DNA of 64,000 nucleotides from Numida meleagris (lineage: Eukaryota; Chordata; Aves; Galliformes; Numididae): positions 85,361,491 through 85,425,490 of the forward strand of contig NC_034412.1 in assembly GCF_002078875.1 (NCBI RefSeq), read 5' to 3'. The stretch's first letter is position 1, and every line of letters begins with the position of its first letter. The position numbers and the translations under genes are program-made. The notes under the pieces are model-generated. The model was not told the origin of the DNA and made no database searches. It saw only the letters and a list, made by a program, of their open reading frames with translations. Shown here in pieces: positions 40,001 to 53,830 of this stretch.

Positions 40001-41589
40001 AACCTACAACTATACTTTGTTACAGAATAAAATTGTTTGATTATTTATTGTTATGATAGTTATTATTATTTATTGGTCTTTTTTTCAAAAGGAAGAACTG
40101 AAATGTTCTTTGCATACTTCTTACTCTTCTACTTCAATATTGCTCAACAGAAATGCCAAGATTAGCTATTGTTAAGATGTGCTGTTGTTTTACCAGTTTT
40201 ATCTGTATATAGACACAGTTAGCTAATGTCAGTTTTAGTTTTGTCCTTTCACTCACTTTGATTTAAATTCTGGAAACTTTCGATGTCCTGATAGCGTCTT
40301 TCAACAACACAGAAACACAATGAACTGTGCCTGCCCTGAAGCACAGACTAGAATAACATGAGTTCACTATGAAGGACATTTTATTGCCTTATTATTATAC
40401 TATTATGGGAAATAGTATTGGGAGGAATGGGCATATTAAGAAATTATTGTTCATTTGAGTCAGAGGTCAAATCAGAGACCTTATTGCAAATGTATAGAAA
40501 TTATCTTTACAGCTCCTAGAAGGTTAGATGGAGTTCAAGGCCAAGCATTCATACAAGAGAGAAAGGTCAAATTATACATATGATAATACTTGGTGACAAC
40601 AAAGCCAAAGGTCAAGTCTGAGGCATTATTGTTGCGCATACAGAGAAAATTACCATTCAGATATCATATGGCATTCCTGCCGGCTCTGGGGCCAGATTCT
40701 CATCCTGGTTCAGCTGCTGTAAAACGGATGATTCCTGTTATGCACCTGTGCAGTGAGAAGACTGATTCTGTTCTTGAATTTTTAGCTATAGTTCACTGAA
40801 ATTTCCAGTAGATAAAGTAAACAAGTTCCCTTTGATACCCCTGTCACTTTCATTTCTGTATTTTAACACATGTAGACTTATTTTCAGAACATAATTCTTC
40901 TGCAAGAATTTCCATTTTGCTACTGCAATATCTATGCATCCTGAATTCCTAGACAAAAAATAACCAAGGGACAGTCTCGTAAAATCTATATAGATAAGAA
41001 AAATATGTATTGTGATTTACAGGAAAAATGCAGATATGCTTGTACATGTTTTAGACAACCATTATTTTAGATGTGCTGCGAACTGTTTTTCTGTCTGTTA
41101 TCAGAGAAACTTTTAAGTGTCCTCATTTTGAAAAGGTTTTAATTTAGCTGGTTTCCTTGGATAAATGAAAGAATAAATGAACCATTTTTAAATATGTTTG
41201 TTCTTCTCCGTTGCTTAAGATCCTCTTGAAAGCAACCCACTCAGGTAACTACTTGCAGAGTTGAAGAAGCGAGCTGTTCAGCTTTTGAAGCAAAATTTTT
41301 GCTGTTGTAAAAACATATAGTGTCAGCTTAGGTCAAGTAAAATAGTTCTCTGCAAACCAACAGGAGAAGATGTTCTGATCTAGAGAAAGCATAAGGGAAA
41401 CAGCCACTTGGGAGCATATTCAAACAGTCGCTTAACTTGTCTATTTAATATATTGTTCTTGGCATTTTGAAGCAATTTAATATTTCTATTGAAACATTTT
41501 TTAAAAGGCCCAGAACCGTGATGCAGGAATTGTATTTTCTCTATTGGCCACTTTTCTGTAATGTTCTGTAAATGGTACCACAACGTAAT
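37061..41589. other. Gene-free intergenic DNA
   Basis: No CR1, LTR or coding exon is recognised. The open frames at 37990-38361 (minus) and 39519-39869 (minus), 116-123 codons, show no domain and no splice context. Around 40040-40080 there is a TTATT-rich patch. Confidence 0.5.
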
Positions 41590-41720
41590 TTATTTTTATA
41601 ACAATAATGATAATAATAATACAAAGTAAAGGAATGTTGCTGTTAAACAGAAATTGATTCCGCATTAATTATCTTGTCATTTATTCAAATGTAATTAACA
41701 TTGGACTCTGGAAAGTTTTG
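41590..41720. promoter_or_regulatory. Candidate AT-rich conserved block
   Basis: Dense TAAT/ATTA words (GTAATTTATT, GCATTAATTATC, TGTAATTAAC) in repeat-free DNA. Composition alone cannot prove conservation. Confidence 0.25.
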
Positions 41721-44294
41721 ATGAGACCATTAAATACAGAAAAATTCCACTGCATGAGCGTGTGACATTTTACTCCATTATCCCTTAAAACTGCTATCAC
41801 AAAGCTGTATATTCAGACTTGCTTAAAAAATAGTGTCTATTGCGTAGTGAATGTGAAGATGCATTAAAAAATTTGATCATTTTTATCCTGATGTGTGTAT
41901 GTGTACAGGTATGCACAAACATAGAGTTTACTTCAAAATCAGCTTAAGTTGAAAGTCACTTGGTTTCATTTTCAGTCGTTTTATTCACGTCAAATATAAT
42001 TTCGTTTTATTCTAGTCAAATATAATTGACTAGAAATAAGGAGGTGTTCTCTAATAATGAAAAGAAAAACAGCATCAATAAGGTTGAATCCAGTATTGCA
42101 AACTGTGAGTGAGTGAATGAAGTGGTGCGTCCCAGCAAACACTACTGCATTTTGTACACTGATTGCTGCCCTGACTGCGACTTCAGCAGGAGTTGTTGCA
42201 TACTTTTGATGGCAGACCGCTCCATGCTATTTAACATGTAGCTGCAGTATCTGCTGAATTATGCTCCCTTCTGTCTCACAGTCCTGAAGGAGTCATGGGT
42301 GACTGGCTTCCCTGTACTTCAGGTTGGCAGCAGTATGCCAAAAGTTACAGTGGTCTAAGTACACCTCGACCTTCAGATACTGAGTCACCATAGGGATGTG
42401 TTAATTGAGTAACTGCTCTGCATTCGGAACGTAGTGGTAGTAATGACTCAGTGCTTACCACCTTCAGCCCAGTAATTGCTGGAAGATCCCAGCCAGGGCC
42501 TGATGCTTGTGGTGATGTAGTATTTTGTAGGGCACAAAGGACACTGTCAGTTGGATTGGAAAGGTGTTAAAGATCCCAAGGAACGCATTTATTTTTTTCC
42601 TAGGGGAGCCGAGTTTGGATGTAACTATCTGTTAGAATTCCACTTCTGCCTGCCTCTCTCACAGCCTGCCAGGACAGCCCAGACAGGGGAGCGAGGAGGA
42701 CAGGGGAGCAAACCATCATGAGCAACTGCTTCTCTCCATGGCAGAGCAGCTGACCCCATCCAAGTGACAGCCAGAGTGATGTCTGTAGCTGACGTACCAC
42801 CATGTTGCATCTTCCAGGGTTTTTTAAAGCTCTTCTGTTTTTCCCAGCCAGATCAGTTCACCAATCTGGTTTGTTGGGCAGGCACAGAGCCATGCAGGGC
42901 AGCAGGAGGGGGAGCTGGCAGCCCCTGCTCAGCTCTTTGCACAGCTGCAGGTACACTCGTGAGGCTGATGCTGCCATTTGATATAAACACTGCATTTATA
43001 TAGCAGTGAGAAAAGCAATCTGCCTTCTGGCTTCCCTCTCATCCCCAGCTGAACATTTCCATCTCCCACTGCTTTCAGTGCATGGCAGTCTCACATAGCC
43101 AAAGTGAGAAGCAGGCAACAGGTTGGGAAAAAAAATATCCTGCTATCTTATGAGGATACCAGACCTGACCCAACATCAGGTGTTTTGAAGGCAGTGGCCA
43201 GAAGACAGTTATTTCTGGGCTGTGATGCTGGCCCAGTGCTTTTGGCTTCTGCAGACCCCATGGCCAGGTATTGAAGTACCTTCCAAAAACCTCAACATGC
43301 AGGAGACGTGAAGCACTTAGTGCCAGAAATTTTGTTCTCTTTAGTACAGATCAAGTCAGGTTCTGAAAATCAAAGAACTGCCAAAGTTACCTGCTGATTA
43401 GAGAGTAAAAAAAAAGCTGCTTTTGAAAGGCAAACAGTAAATCTTACAGAAAAGCCACTGAGAGAAAAAAAATCTTTTTTTTCTCATTGTTTCCATGTAT
43501 TTATTTTTTTTCTGACTATTCTCATGTATTTCATGTGGAAATTTAATATTATCTTTGTCCTTTAATTTCAGTGTATCTATTTTTAAGACTAATAAACACC
43601 CAGTAAAGATATCTGAAAGCTTTCTCCGTCTTTCCTTAAACGAGCATTTTGAAAGGGGCTTATCCTATATCTAGCAAATTCTAATCCCTATGAGCTAAAC
43701 TCTGGAAGCAAGAGAGGAATGTAGGTAGAAAGCTTTTCTCTTTCAAAGTCGGAGGGTAATAGCACGTCCTTTCTATTCCAAAGTCATAGTGAAGACAAGT
43801 TCCTCTTGATGAAAGCGCACAGTTAATCCGCCTCAGGATTGGTGTCTCCATGTAGCACCCTGGGGAACTAGAATAAAAAGAAGTGTTTTTTGCCTGGTGA
43901 GCTGTAGAGTTACAGTGCAGGAAAATCCTTGTTGTACAGTACGCTATATTGTTTCGCTAATGTATTTTTTCTGTGCTCTGAATGAAGCACTTATATGCAG
44001 TGAAATTGGCTTTGATGCAAGGGATGAAACTGGGCTGGTGTCAGTGATCTGCCTCGCAGCAGAACAAGCTATCAGCTGATGGATCATGTTAAACCACAGC
44101 CTCCACGCCTGCCAGCAAGCCAGCAGAGCAGGGAGCAAGGACACTTCCAGCAAGGCAAGTCTATCTTCTTCAGTAGAAGACATTTGACAATGTTTTTTTC
44201 TCCCTTTTATTGTGTTTTTTGGACAACCAGCTTTGGACATGAGGCCTGATCTCCTGCGGCAGGCCACAATATCCAGCCTTACCTATGTGCTTCA
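41721..44294. other. Gene-free intergenic DNA
   Basis: Mostly AT-rich with a more GC-rich patch at 42600-42960 (short open frames, no domain). Short A/T runs at about 43401-43500. Nothing further recognised. Confidence 0.5.
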
Positions 44295-44480
44295 CTGGGC
44301 ACTTGACTCTGGCCACACCAGGGCAGAGTAGAGAGGGAGGATCACCTCCCTCAACCTGCTGCCCATGCTCTTTTTAATGCACCCCAGGATGCCATTGGCC
44401 TTCTTGGCCACCAGGGCACACTGCTGGCTCATGGCCAACCTGTCATCCACCAGGACCCCCAGGACCCTTTCTGCAGAGCA
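44295..44480 (-). mobile_element. CR1 LINE ORF2 fragment (reverse transcriptase C-terminal part)
   Basis: Minus-strand translation gives [13 protein letters not shown] followed by [10 protein letters not shown] and [11 protein letters not shown], the recognisable end of the CR1 reverse transcriptase domain. Both ends are truncated and the 3' untranslated tail is missing, so it is a dead fragment. Confidence 0.93.
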
Positions 44481-45019
44481 GAAATGCAGATGCAAGAAGT
44501 AAGAGTGATACATTTTCAAAAACATGACCATAATGTACTTGTATGTCCAGAGAACAAAGCACAGTCAGGCTGTGTTTTCAGCTTCAGAAAAACATTTCTT
44601 TGAGTATTCTCTTTTGCTTTCTGAAGAGTTGATGTCATATCCAAAACCAGACCAATATACAGAAAGTTCAGGTCCAGGTGATGAAAAACTTTCAAGAAGC
44701 AGTTCAAGAAGCAGTTTGGGACTTATTGGAGAGTCCTTAACCAGTGTTTACTGCTAATCAGTTCAATCTGTCACTGCAGTTGGTGTGATAGGTTTTCCAG
44801 TCAGCTGATGCTGGGTGTAATCATACATCATGTGAGGCTCATACTAGTGATACAAACTGATTCCTTACAGAGTATACACGGTGCATGAAATCCCAAAGTA
44901 ATAATCTTCTAGCCTTAATCCTCAAATTATTTTCTAATGAAAAAAAAAAAAGTAGAGCATAAATACAGTATAGAAAAGCCCATGCTATTTTGCTTGCTGA
45001 TGCTTATGGACGAATGAAC
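44481..45019. other. Intergenic DNA between two CR1 fragments
   Basis: No recognisable element; A run at 44940-44952. It could be older filler between independent insertions. Confidence 0.5.
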
Positions 45020-45198
45020 TAGAACAGGTTGCCCAGAGATGAGGTGGCTGTCCCGTCCCTAGAGACATTCAAGATCAGGCTGGATGGGACTACAAGCAAA
45101 TGACTGAGCTGTAGGCGTCCCTGTTCATTGCAGGCAAGTTGGACTAGAAGGACTTTAATGGTCCCTCCTAACTCAGACGATACCATGACTCCATGAAA
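45020..45198 (+). mobile_element. CR1 LINE 3' fragment
   Basis: The plus strand reads GAACAGGTTGCCCAGAGATG, then AGACATTCAAGATCAGGCTGG, CCCTGTTCATTGCAGG and GTTGGACTAGAAGGAC, ending near GACTCCATGA. This is the standard order of the CR1 3' region. 5'-truncated. Confidence 0.93.
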
Positions 45199-48100
45199 GG
45201 CTGCTATTTGACTTGCCACTTGGTGCTTTGCTGGAGCATCAGATTGGCCAACCTTTTTTACTTTTTCTTCTCCTCACAAGAATCTTCCTCGCCTGGTTCT
45301 GCTTTTCCGTCAAACTGTTAGACTGGCATTTGCTCTGATGGCAGGGAAAGATAAGTGGCTTCATTTGTTCTTAAAAATGGGCAATTTCCTCATATTTGGG
45401 GCTTGTCCTAGTAAACCTGGCTCGGTCTCAGAAAAATTAGTGCTGTCTGTTTTGCAAACCTCATCATATCACCGTTAAAAAGAACAGTCTGAGTGATGAC
45501 TGGAGAAATCGGCTGCTCTAATGTTTCATTATTATAATGCAGCTGTTAAAGCAATTCCTTTCCCTGCTCTTCAAAGCTTTCTCTATCCTCTAGAGCAGAA
45601 ATTTGTCTGGAAAACAAAATTGCTATGGTTCCATTTATAGATGCCAAGAAGCTGCTGTAACATTTGATCCATTTATTTTGATTAAATACAGTCTTCTGAA
45701 TGCCAGCTTGTTCTTACTTTCACCTGACAATTATTTCCGATATGTGTATTGTTTTAGTAACAGTGTCCTCTTCATCTTCTTGGGATTGTTATTCCAGATT
45801 AATTCTCAGTTTCTTTGGGCAAACAATACCACTGTATCATCTGGTCTTTCATGGGTTCCAGCTCGGTGACTTACGAAGGCTTTCAACTGAACTGTGATTT
45901 AGAACTTTTTGGATGAAAGTGTTTAGATGAAAGGTTGAAGCGTTATCCTTATGATACAGGCAGTTAAGCGTGTTTTGGGATCAAGCCTCTGAGGATCCCG
46001 AAGTGCTGGAAAATGCTCAAGGGTCTTACTGCAGAAATGTTCCAATCTTTTCTGAGATACTTGAGCCTAAGTGGAGTTGATCACCCACTTCTGTTACTCA
46101 CACTTACTGAAATGGACAAATAACTCACAGATACGTTAGGTGAATAACTTAGTTAAATAAATATCTGAAGGAGATGAATCAGTTGGTTTTTATTACTTGC
46201 CTAATTTCTAAGATTCCAAGAAATATGACTATCTGATTTTTTGAGGTAATATCTTTATACTTCTAGCCCCAATTTTGCTCATTTCCTTCTTTTCTGCAAA
46301 TGGGAACTGTTACACGAGAACAAAAATTTGGCTAGAACTGACTTCTATAGCCTTGCACGTGTTATGAAAGCACTGTCATCTTCCATTTTAATCACATTTT
46401 TTGTTAAAATGCAACCATTTAACCATTAATTAGTATGCTTATGTCTTTATGGAGTCTCAGTCTTGAAGCAATATATGAAATGTCAAGGAGGTAACAGCAA
46501 AGGTTAAGGACGCTTGGTGTCTTACAGTTAAGATGGAGCCAAAAGAAGTTTTTTATGTTTTTGAAGAGGGGGTTGCTGTTCCTTTCAGAGCAACTATGAT
46601 TTTACTTTTTTTCATTACAGCGCTGCATGCATTAGTCTCCTACAGGGCAAATTGCTTTATTTAACATGCCACAGAAAGCTACTGCTGTTGCATCAGGGAG
46701 ATGGAATGCTTCTCTTAAGCTGTAATGCCAATAATTGCCTTTGGACTTCCACACAAAGAAAGTTTTGGTCTTCAAACTGTCTGGAAGGGTTTGTCTGTAA
46801 TTGCTGTAATGTACAATCACTCCTAGAATGAAAAGGAAAATGACATATATTTAGAAAGTTCAATAAGAACAGTGCAAACAAGCGATGCCATTATCTAAGG
46901 CAGTGAATGAGCCTCATGTTCTGAGGCTGAGCCTCAGAAATTGTTTTATTGCACATGGTGAGCAGACACATTGTTAATATAAAAGTATAACAAAAGCAGT
47001 TGGAGTAACCACAAGAACACCCTCTGAAGCATCCATGTTTGGTTAAACATATTTGTCTGAATTCATACCAGACAACCAGACTGACAGATTATTTATGTCT
47101 GGATATTCCCACTCCAAACTGATGCACAGCAGAAGAGGTATATCCCATTTACACATGGAAAAGTTAATTGCTTTCAAACTTTTGAAGCATTTATAAAGCA
47201 AAATAGTGTGCATTTTCGAAGTCCAACTGATAAAATTCTACATGCACTTTGAAGAAGATACCCTGGCCCAATCTCTCCACACTTGATGAGTTACCTTCAT
47301 GAGTTTGACCCACTTACTGGTAACTTTAAAGACCTACCTTCAATTTTGGCAGGTCTTGGCTGTCTCTATTGCCAGATTAAATTTAAAAAAAAAAAAAAAG
47401 CAAACAGAAATGGAAGTTACCAGTACGGAGGAAAGACAGCAGTGACCCAAAATGCTCACTGTGGCTTAACAAGATTTAATGTCATTTCCTGAGAGCGGTG
47501 GGAAGTTGGCTTGCCAGTACAGGTAGCTCTTAGCAGATACAATCTTTTGAGAGCCAGAAGCTGGATGGGGGAGGCTGGAAACTCCTCTCCTGATGTTGTG
47601 TAGCTGCAAGGATAAATGGAAACCCCAAAGGGTGAAGGAACAATTCATCCTTTTTAACTACAGAACTTGATAGGACATGAAAAGGGTTGCTAAAACCCCG
47701 CGAGATAATCTTCTGGGCAGGGAGGAAAATTCTAGATCAGATGTTTGCATATGACTTCTGCTGCTGTCTCATCATTTACAGCCTTTTCCACACAAGAAAT
47801 AATGATTTTGTTGTGATCCTCTTAATTGTTATGGAAAATAGCTGCTCTGTCATAAATGTCAAGCTGTCTTTCTCAAACAAGAAGTGCTTAACGGAAAAAA
47901 AAGAATTCCAAGACAGATATCTGTCATGTCTTCTCATGAAAAAAAATGTTCTTAGTATTAAAACTGAGGAGAGAGAGAAAAAAGAAATCATCAAAATTTG
48001 CTTTCCTCTCAGTAAAATATGTGTCAAGGTACTTCTGACAGTATCGGCATATTTATGAATTTTCCTGGCATGCTACATTCCAACACATCTTTTTAAAATG

Positions 48101-51100
48101 AGATGTCCCCTCCTGCAGCCACATCTCGTGTCCCATCACTGGAGCAGCCCCCTGACCCTTTGTGTTGCTTATTGATAATAAGTTCAGGTGTTTGGGCAAC
48201 TGGTAAAGCACATTGTGGCCTCTATAAATCATACCATAGATAGCTCTCCTTGCAGTTTTATGCTTGTAAGAGTGAGCAAAGTATGGGGTCAGATGGCAAA
48301 TGGCAGCTTTGGGACTGATTTTCTGTCAGCATCTGAAAACCTCAGCGTCTGTGTGATCTCTGGTGAAGGGACTGAGCATGTTTTGGGCTTCCTTATAGAA
48401 GTGACAGCACTGGAACCCAAACATGTTGTGTTCCTAAATTATTTGAATGGTGAAAAGTTGTACAATATGTGGAGGTTAATACCACAGGTGTTGTGAAAAT
48501 GATTGATGTTTTGCCTACAGAACTTCAGAGGAGGAGAAAGAGGTGGGATGCTCTAAACATTATAGGGTGACTCAAATTGTAATTTAACATTTCTCTTGGC
48601 ACACAAAACAGCTGAAAAACAGTAGGTCCTTCAAACAGAAAATTGAGCTTAGTTGTTGATGTTCTGTTGAAATAAGAGTGAGCAATGTGAAAATGAAGAG
48701 CAGTTTTGAATTGATAAAATATTCTAATGCTTGATTAATCGGAAAGTGATTGAAAAAAAATGAAGCAAATGTGATAGCATTCAATTGTGGCTTATCCAAG
48801 AGAACTTTTTTTTTTCAGTGAAAAACCTGTTTTAGACAGTAATGATGCAGCTAGAAGTACTCAGAGGAGAATTACTATATGGGGAGTTCTTTCCAACTCC
48901 ATTTCCTTGTAAAAAATCTCCCTACAATCTTCAGTTCCCTTTTCCCACCCCTCATGAAAACAAATGCTGGCACATCCGTATTTATCGCCTCACTCCTTTC
49001 TTTCCAAACTTTTGCTTGGCACATAGTCATCCTGTCACAAACTCACTTTGCATCTGGATCTGTGTCCTCCCTTCATTCCCTGCAACCCTCCACCCTGATT
49101 TTCTTCAAACCCTCACCTTTCTTCTGGCCACCCTGCTCCTCTGCATCTCCTCTGGTTCATGCAGGACACCTATGAGAGAAAAGCAGAAAACAGCAGGGCA
49201 GGCTTGGGAGACTTGAAATAACTCACATACGTGAGCTGTTCTGAGAGGGCTCAATTATCATTTGATTTAAAATAGGGTAAATCTGCTGACAAAAAAGAAT
49301 TGCCAGCACTGGCTCACACTTGAGATGTCTATGTGTGAGAAAGACAGAAAGCAAAATCTGGGTTGATTAAGGTTGTTGGCTTGTATTTCTCTCTGAAATC
49401 TAGCAAAACCTGACAATGTGGAACACTGTTCTGAATTTTTATCTGCAAATGTCACAAGGCACTTTCCTGCACAAAAATCCTATCTCCAAAAAACAATTGA
49501 GTTTATTTTGCAGGGGTACCACATCAAACTTGAGCAGAAAGTTCCAGCCTGATATATGGCTTTAATCCTCCCTTACCACCAAGCATCCTGACTTATGTTG
49601 CTACTGACATCTACCTGAAGTCATCTACTGACCATAGTTATATCCATCTGCTGTTGTTGCTAAACCTCTGTAACTCGCACTAATTGCAATTCCTGATAGC
49701 TGTCTTTTTGTACTCAGTGGGAGAAGAGCAGATTTACTGAGGACTTGGCAGTCACTCTACAGACCTATAAACACTTCACTACAGATGAATCAGTCATGTG
49801 TGAAATCATTCTTTATTCTCCAAGTCATCTGTTCCAAAAATATACATCTTTATTTCTGTTTGCCCCTTTGATTTGCTCTTAAGTCCTTTTACATCTTTAC
49901 ATCTTTGCTAGGATTACAAAATGAAACACTCACCGTTCTTCAAGATTGCACACAGTTCTGAGAACTTTCCTCCCATCAGCCCCTCCACCCCTTCCCTATT
50001 TTTCCCAAATTGACACAGATCAAAGGAAATGAAAGAGCAGCAGTGGTAGTTCCGCTACTTGGATAGGCACTCTGATCTGCTAAAATACAGATGTGAAGCA
50101 AAGGAATCTCATATATATATATATATATATACATATATATATCCCAAAGAGTGGTTCTCAGGCAGCTCTTTTGTGTGGGGATCATACACTTGACACCATG
50201 CCTTATGTGGAATGCACATCAAATCACCTGGAGACTCCACATCAATGGTAGTTATGTGCATGCATGTACCAGAAAAAGAATAGTTCCTTGAACCAGTTGG
50301 GTGCATGAAACAAAAGGAAAAAAAAGTGTCTTAAGAGTGTAAACCTAAAGGAGTACATCAACTGTCCCTTTTTCTGCTCTCTTATACCTTCTTGTTGTTA
50401 TTTTTTATGTCTTAATGGATGGATTTATTTTATTTTATTTTTTTTTTAACAAGACTCTCACAGTGCAGCCAGTACTTTATTTTATAAGGTTCTGCCCTTA
50501 ATCTAACACATCTGTGTTATCTGATCCAAGGCTGCCCATAGGACAGAGGGCCAGACTTTCAGCTCTCATGTGCTCGTGCTGTGGACTTCAAACTGCAACA
50601 AGTTGATGACTTGTTCTTGTTTGTTGTTGAACTCTTAAGTGTTACCATATTTTTCCTTAACTTTTACTGAAGCCCATTCCAAGTACCACTCAGATAAAAT
50701 GATTTCCTCTGTGCTGAGCTGATTTTTGCTCCAGGCTGGCATTTGCTAATTTCAGAAAAGTTATGCTATCACAGTGAACAGGAGCAAAAGAAGCCCTTTG
50801 TGGGAGCCAAGTGTATTCAGAATTTAGAAAAAAGTTTTATAGCTCAGAACTGAGTGCCAGGTTCAGGTCCATTTGCCTCTTTCAACCTAGGAATGGCAGG
50901 AGTGTTGTGGTAGAAAATAAAAATAAATAAAATAGGAAGGTGATTGCACACCAGGAAGAAGTGGGTAAATTCTAAGTATCTTTCTGAGATGGAGAGAAGT
51001 GAGAGAAGTGAATTCACTCAGACCACACGCAGCCAGCCCCAGCTTTGTTTCCACCCTGATCCCATACACGGTGATAACATTTGATTTTGGCTGATGCAAT

Positions 51101-51649
51101 TTTCAGCAAATATGTGTTGTGTGGTTTTTAATTAGAACCTCTGGTATTGCAACCAGCTTAACAGTGAATCCCTGCACAGCTGGCAGATGCACTGAGCATG
51201 AAGACTGCAAGGACAAATTGAAAAAAAGGAAGAAAAGTGATGAATTACTGAGCGCAAGGTGTGAATTAGAGCACACTGGACTGGCTGCTAAGTCTGACCT
51301 TAGCTCAGAGATCTACAAAGAATTACTCATATATACCCAGGAGCTATGGTGCATCCCATTATTTTTTTTAAGGCGGAAGAAGAGCAGAAGTGACTCCAAG
51401 CCAAATGTGGCTTCCCTGTGGGATGCTGGCATCAGGGGGGAGGGAAGGTCCATGGGACGAGCTGGGTTCAAACAGCATCACACTGTAAAATCTTGTGTCC
51501 ATACCATGGTGTTGGAGTGAGCATCAACAAGACCCATGCTGTTGGGTCAAGAGACTGACAGCAACGGCAGAGAAACAGCCCCAAAAGAAAGAAGAGAGGG
51601 CTCCACCTCCTTACAGGAGAAAAGATCAAACACCGTTTAATTTGGAATC
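45199..51649. other. Gene-free AT-rich intergenic DNA
   Basis: No coding exon is recognised. Features seen are an A run (47385-47399), the AT microsatellite at 50110, a TTTTA patch at about 50427-50449, and a pyrimidine-rich interval 48930-49160. Short open frames of 60-133 codons lack recognisable domains and codon bias. Confidence 0.5.
50110..50142. repeat. (AT)n microsatellite
   Basis: Alternating AT with one C interruption. Confidence 0.97.
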
Positions 51650-51806
51650 ACGCAATCATATCCTCATAGAATTGTTTGAGTTGGAAGGGACATTTAGAAG
51701 CCATCTAGTCCAACTCCCCTGTGATGAACAGGGACACCTACAGCTTGATCAGATTGCTCAGAGCCCTGTCCAGCCTGAGCTTGGATGACTCCAGGGATGG
51801 GGCATA
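51650..51806 (-). mobile_element. CR1 LINE 3' fragment
   Basis: The plus-strand reading TCATAGAATTGTTTGAGTTGG, then ...CATCTAGTCCAACTCCCC... and ...CAGAGCCCTGTCCAGCC, is the reverse complement of the conserved CR1 3' untranslated end. The element is 5'-truncated and lies on the minus strand. Confidence 0.92.
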
Positions 51807-53033
51807 ATTAAATACTAAAACAATCTTTGAATTTGAATGATGATTTCTTCACCTTGTTGCGTTTCCAGCTACCTTTTTGGAAGCTGCATTTTATCCGAAC
51901 ACATTTTTTGAACTCAATACTGCTGCAACTAGGTAAAATGAAGTGGCCTGTAATGTATATAGGAAGTTATATTAAGCAATCTGATGTTCCCATCAGCCCT
52001 CAGACATTATAAATGAACCAAGAAACTTTTCAGGGTGATGACAGATGTGGAGACTGCAACTCTCGGAGCAAAACCCTCCGTTTCAAGCAATGCAACCAGA
52101 ATGCTGAGATCAAGCCTGACCGTTACATGGTTTCACTGCCTTCTGCAAGATAGCATCGTCTGCAAGCTGGCCTCTTCTATGCAGATTAAGCGCAGCCCCT
52201 GGGCCCTGGCTCTCTGCCAGCCCGACCCTCCTCTAAGCAAAGCTCCTGGCTGAGATCAGCCTTTGGCTCCACATGGTAAGGGCTCTCCCTTGCTTAGTTC
52301 CCACTGATGCGGACACAAACTGGGAGCACTCCATGCCTAAGGATTGCACCCCACAGTGGCATTTTTGTTTTGTTTTGATTTGTTTTTTACTTTATTAACT
52401 GAATCAAATAATTTCCTTCTCTCCCATAAAGATACCTGGAACATCTCCTTACAAGCAAAGGTTTCAATAACATGTTGCTCTTATGGTGCTGAGCATTCCA
52501 GCCAGGTGCATCTGGAGAAGCCTCTGACTGATTCTGCTATCAGTACCTACCTCTGCCTTTCTGCTCTGTTTCAACATTTTCGCAAGTTTCTCTCTCTGCA
52601 AGTAAAAATAGATCAAATAGATGTAAAAAGAAATCGTATGGATCAAACATTCTTTTAAGTGAGGAAATGGTAGGTTCTGTTGCATCTTTATAATTGAGGA
52701 TTTAAAAAAAAATTAAAAGTGTAAAAAGAAGGAAATTAGTAGAAAATATGATCTTTCAAATGCCGTGGCTTTTTACAATTGTTCTTTTTGTTCAATATCT
52801 TACAAGTTCTGCACACACTTCAGCAGAAAATTAATTTTGTCTAATGACTGAAGATAAAATTATTGGACATTCTTAGAAAGGGGACGTATAAGAATAATCA
52901 AAATCCCCAAGGCCTACTTTAGGTACTTCATTCTAAGAGTTGCCATGTATTTCAATGAGTCATACTCCCATGAAATTATCAGAAATTTGAAAAAGTTATT
53001 TACAGGCACCTAGGGACTCATCTGAAACCTAAT
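51807..53033. other. Intergenic DNA, unassigned
   Basis: Includes a TTTTG-type patch at about 52361-52390. No gene is recognised. Confidence 0.5.
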
Positions 53034-53320
53034 GGGAAGGGAAGGGAAGGGAAGGGAAGGGAAGGGAAGGGAANNNNNNNNNNNNNNNNNNNNNNNNNNN
53101 NNNNNNNNNNNNNNNNNNNNNNNNNNNNNNNNNNNNNNNNNNNNNNNNNNNNNNNNNNNNNNNNNNNNNNNNNNNNNNNNNNNNNNNNNNNNNNNNNNNN
53201 NNNNNNNNNNNNNNNNNNNNNNNNNNNNNNNNNNNNNNNNNNNNNNNNNNNNNNNNNNNNNNNAAGGGAAGGGAAGGGAAGGGAAGGGAAGGGAAGGGAA
53301 GGGAAGGGAAGGGAAGGGAA
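53034..53320. repeat. (GGGAA)n pentanucleotide array interrupted by a gap
   Basis: Eight copies of GGGAA (53034-53073) run into 190 N, and the same unit resumes for about 11 copies (53264-53320). The true array is probably longer than the assembly could resolve. The Gly-Lys-Arg and Leu-Pro-Phe open frames across it are artefacts. Confidence 0.97.
53074..53263. other. Assembly gap (190 N) inside the GGGAA array
   Basis: N run flanked on both sides by the same pentanucleotide, so the missing DNA is probably more of the array. Confidence 1.
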
Positions 53321-53682
53321 CTGCCCTGAGCTGCAAATAATTGAGATAGCCTGATGGGGGGTTTTGTTTGTTTGTTGATTGTTTGGTTGGTTTCGTTGTT
53401 GGGTTGTGAGATACTAGCTGAGTCTGTCAGGCTGGGTCATGAAGGAAAGCAAGGAGAGCTATGGATGAGATTCCAGACCAACCCTCCACTCCCTGGCAAT
53501 TTTTAGCATTACACTGAAGAGTGTAACAAGAGCAATGGGACTGCAGCTCTCTGGGATGCCTTGTCTGACAGCTCTTGCATGCAGTAAATATGGGCAGGAT
53601 GATGAGCATTTGGTATGTCTGCTTTAATGACTTCCTTGCCAACTGATTTCCTCCACTGAGGTCATAAGGACAGAGGGGGTGA
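53321..53682. other. Intergenic DNA with a (TTTG)n-like patch
   Basis: A degenerate TTTG/TTGG patch lies at about 53361-53405, then unassigned sequence. No gene is recognised. Confidence 0.55.
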
Positions 53683-53830
53683 AGCAGGGCTGGTGAACAC
53701 AGTGGGACCGGCTCAGGAGGGTGCCAGGTCAGGAAGGGGATGCAGCAGGGCTGGGCCAGGAAGGGGGATACAGTGGGACCAGGGCAAGTCCCAGCTCAGC
53801 ACCAGGGTGAATCCAGGTGGGCAGAGCTAG
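53683..53830. repeat. G-rich degenerate minisatellite-like stretch
   Basis: Two imperfect copies of a 50-60-base unit containing GCAGGGCTGG...CAGTGGGACC...AGG can be seen (about 53683-53725 and 53738-53785), followed by more GGG-rich sequence. Several G-triplet runs could form G-quadruplexes. Confidence 0.5.

Noticed and set aside
53010..53340. Gly-Lys-Arg and Leu-Pro-Phe repeat proteins
   Set aside because: Translation of the GGGAA array and an N gap.
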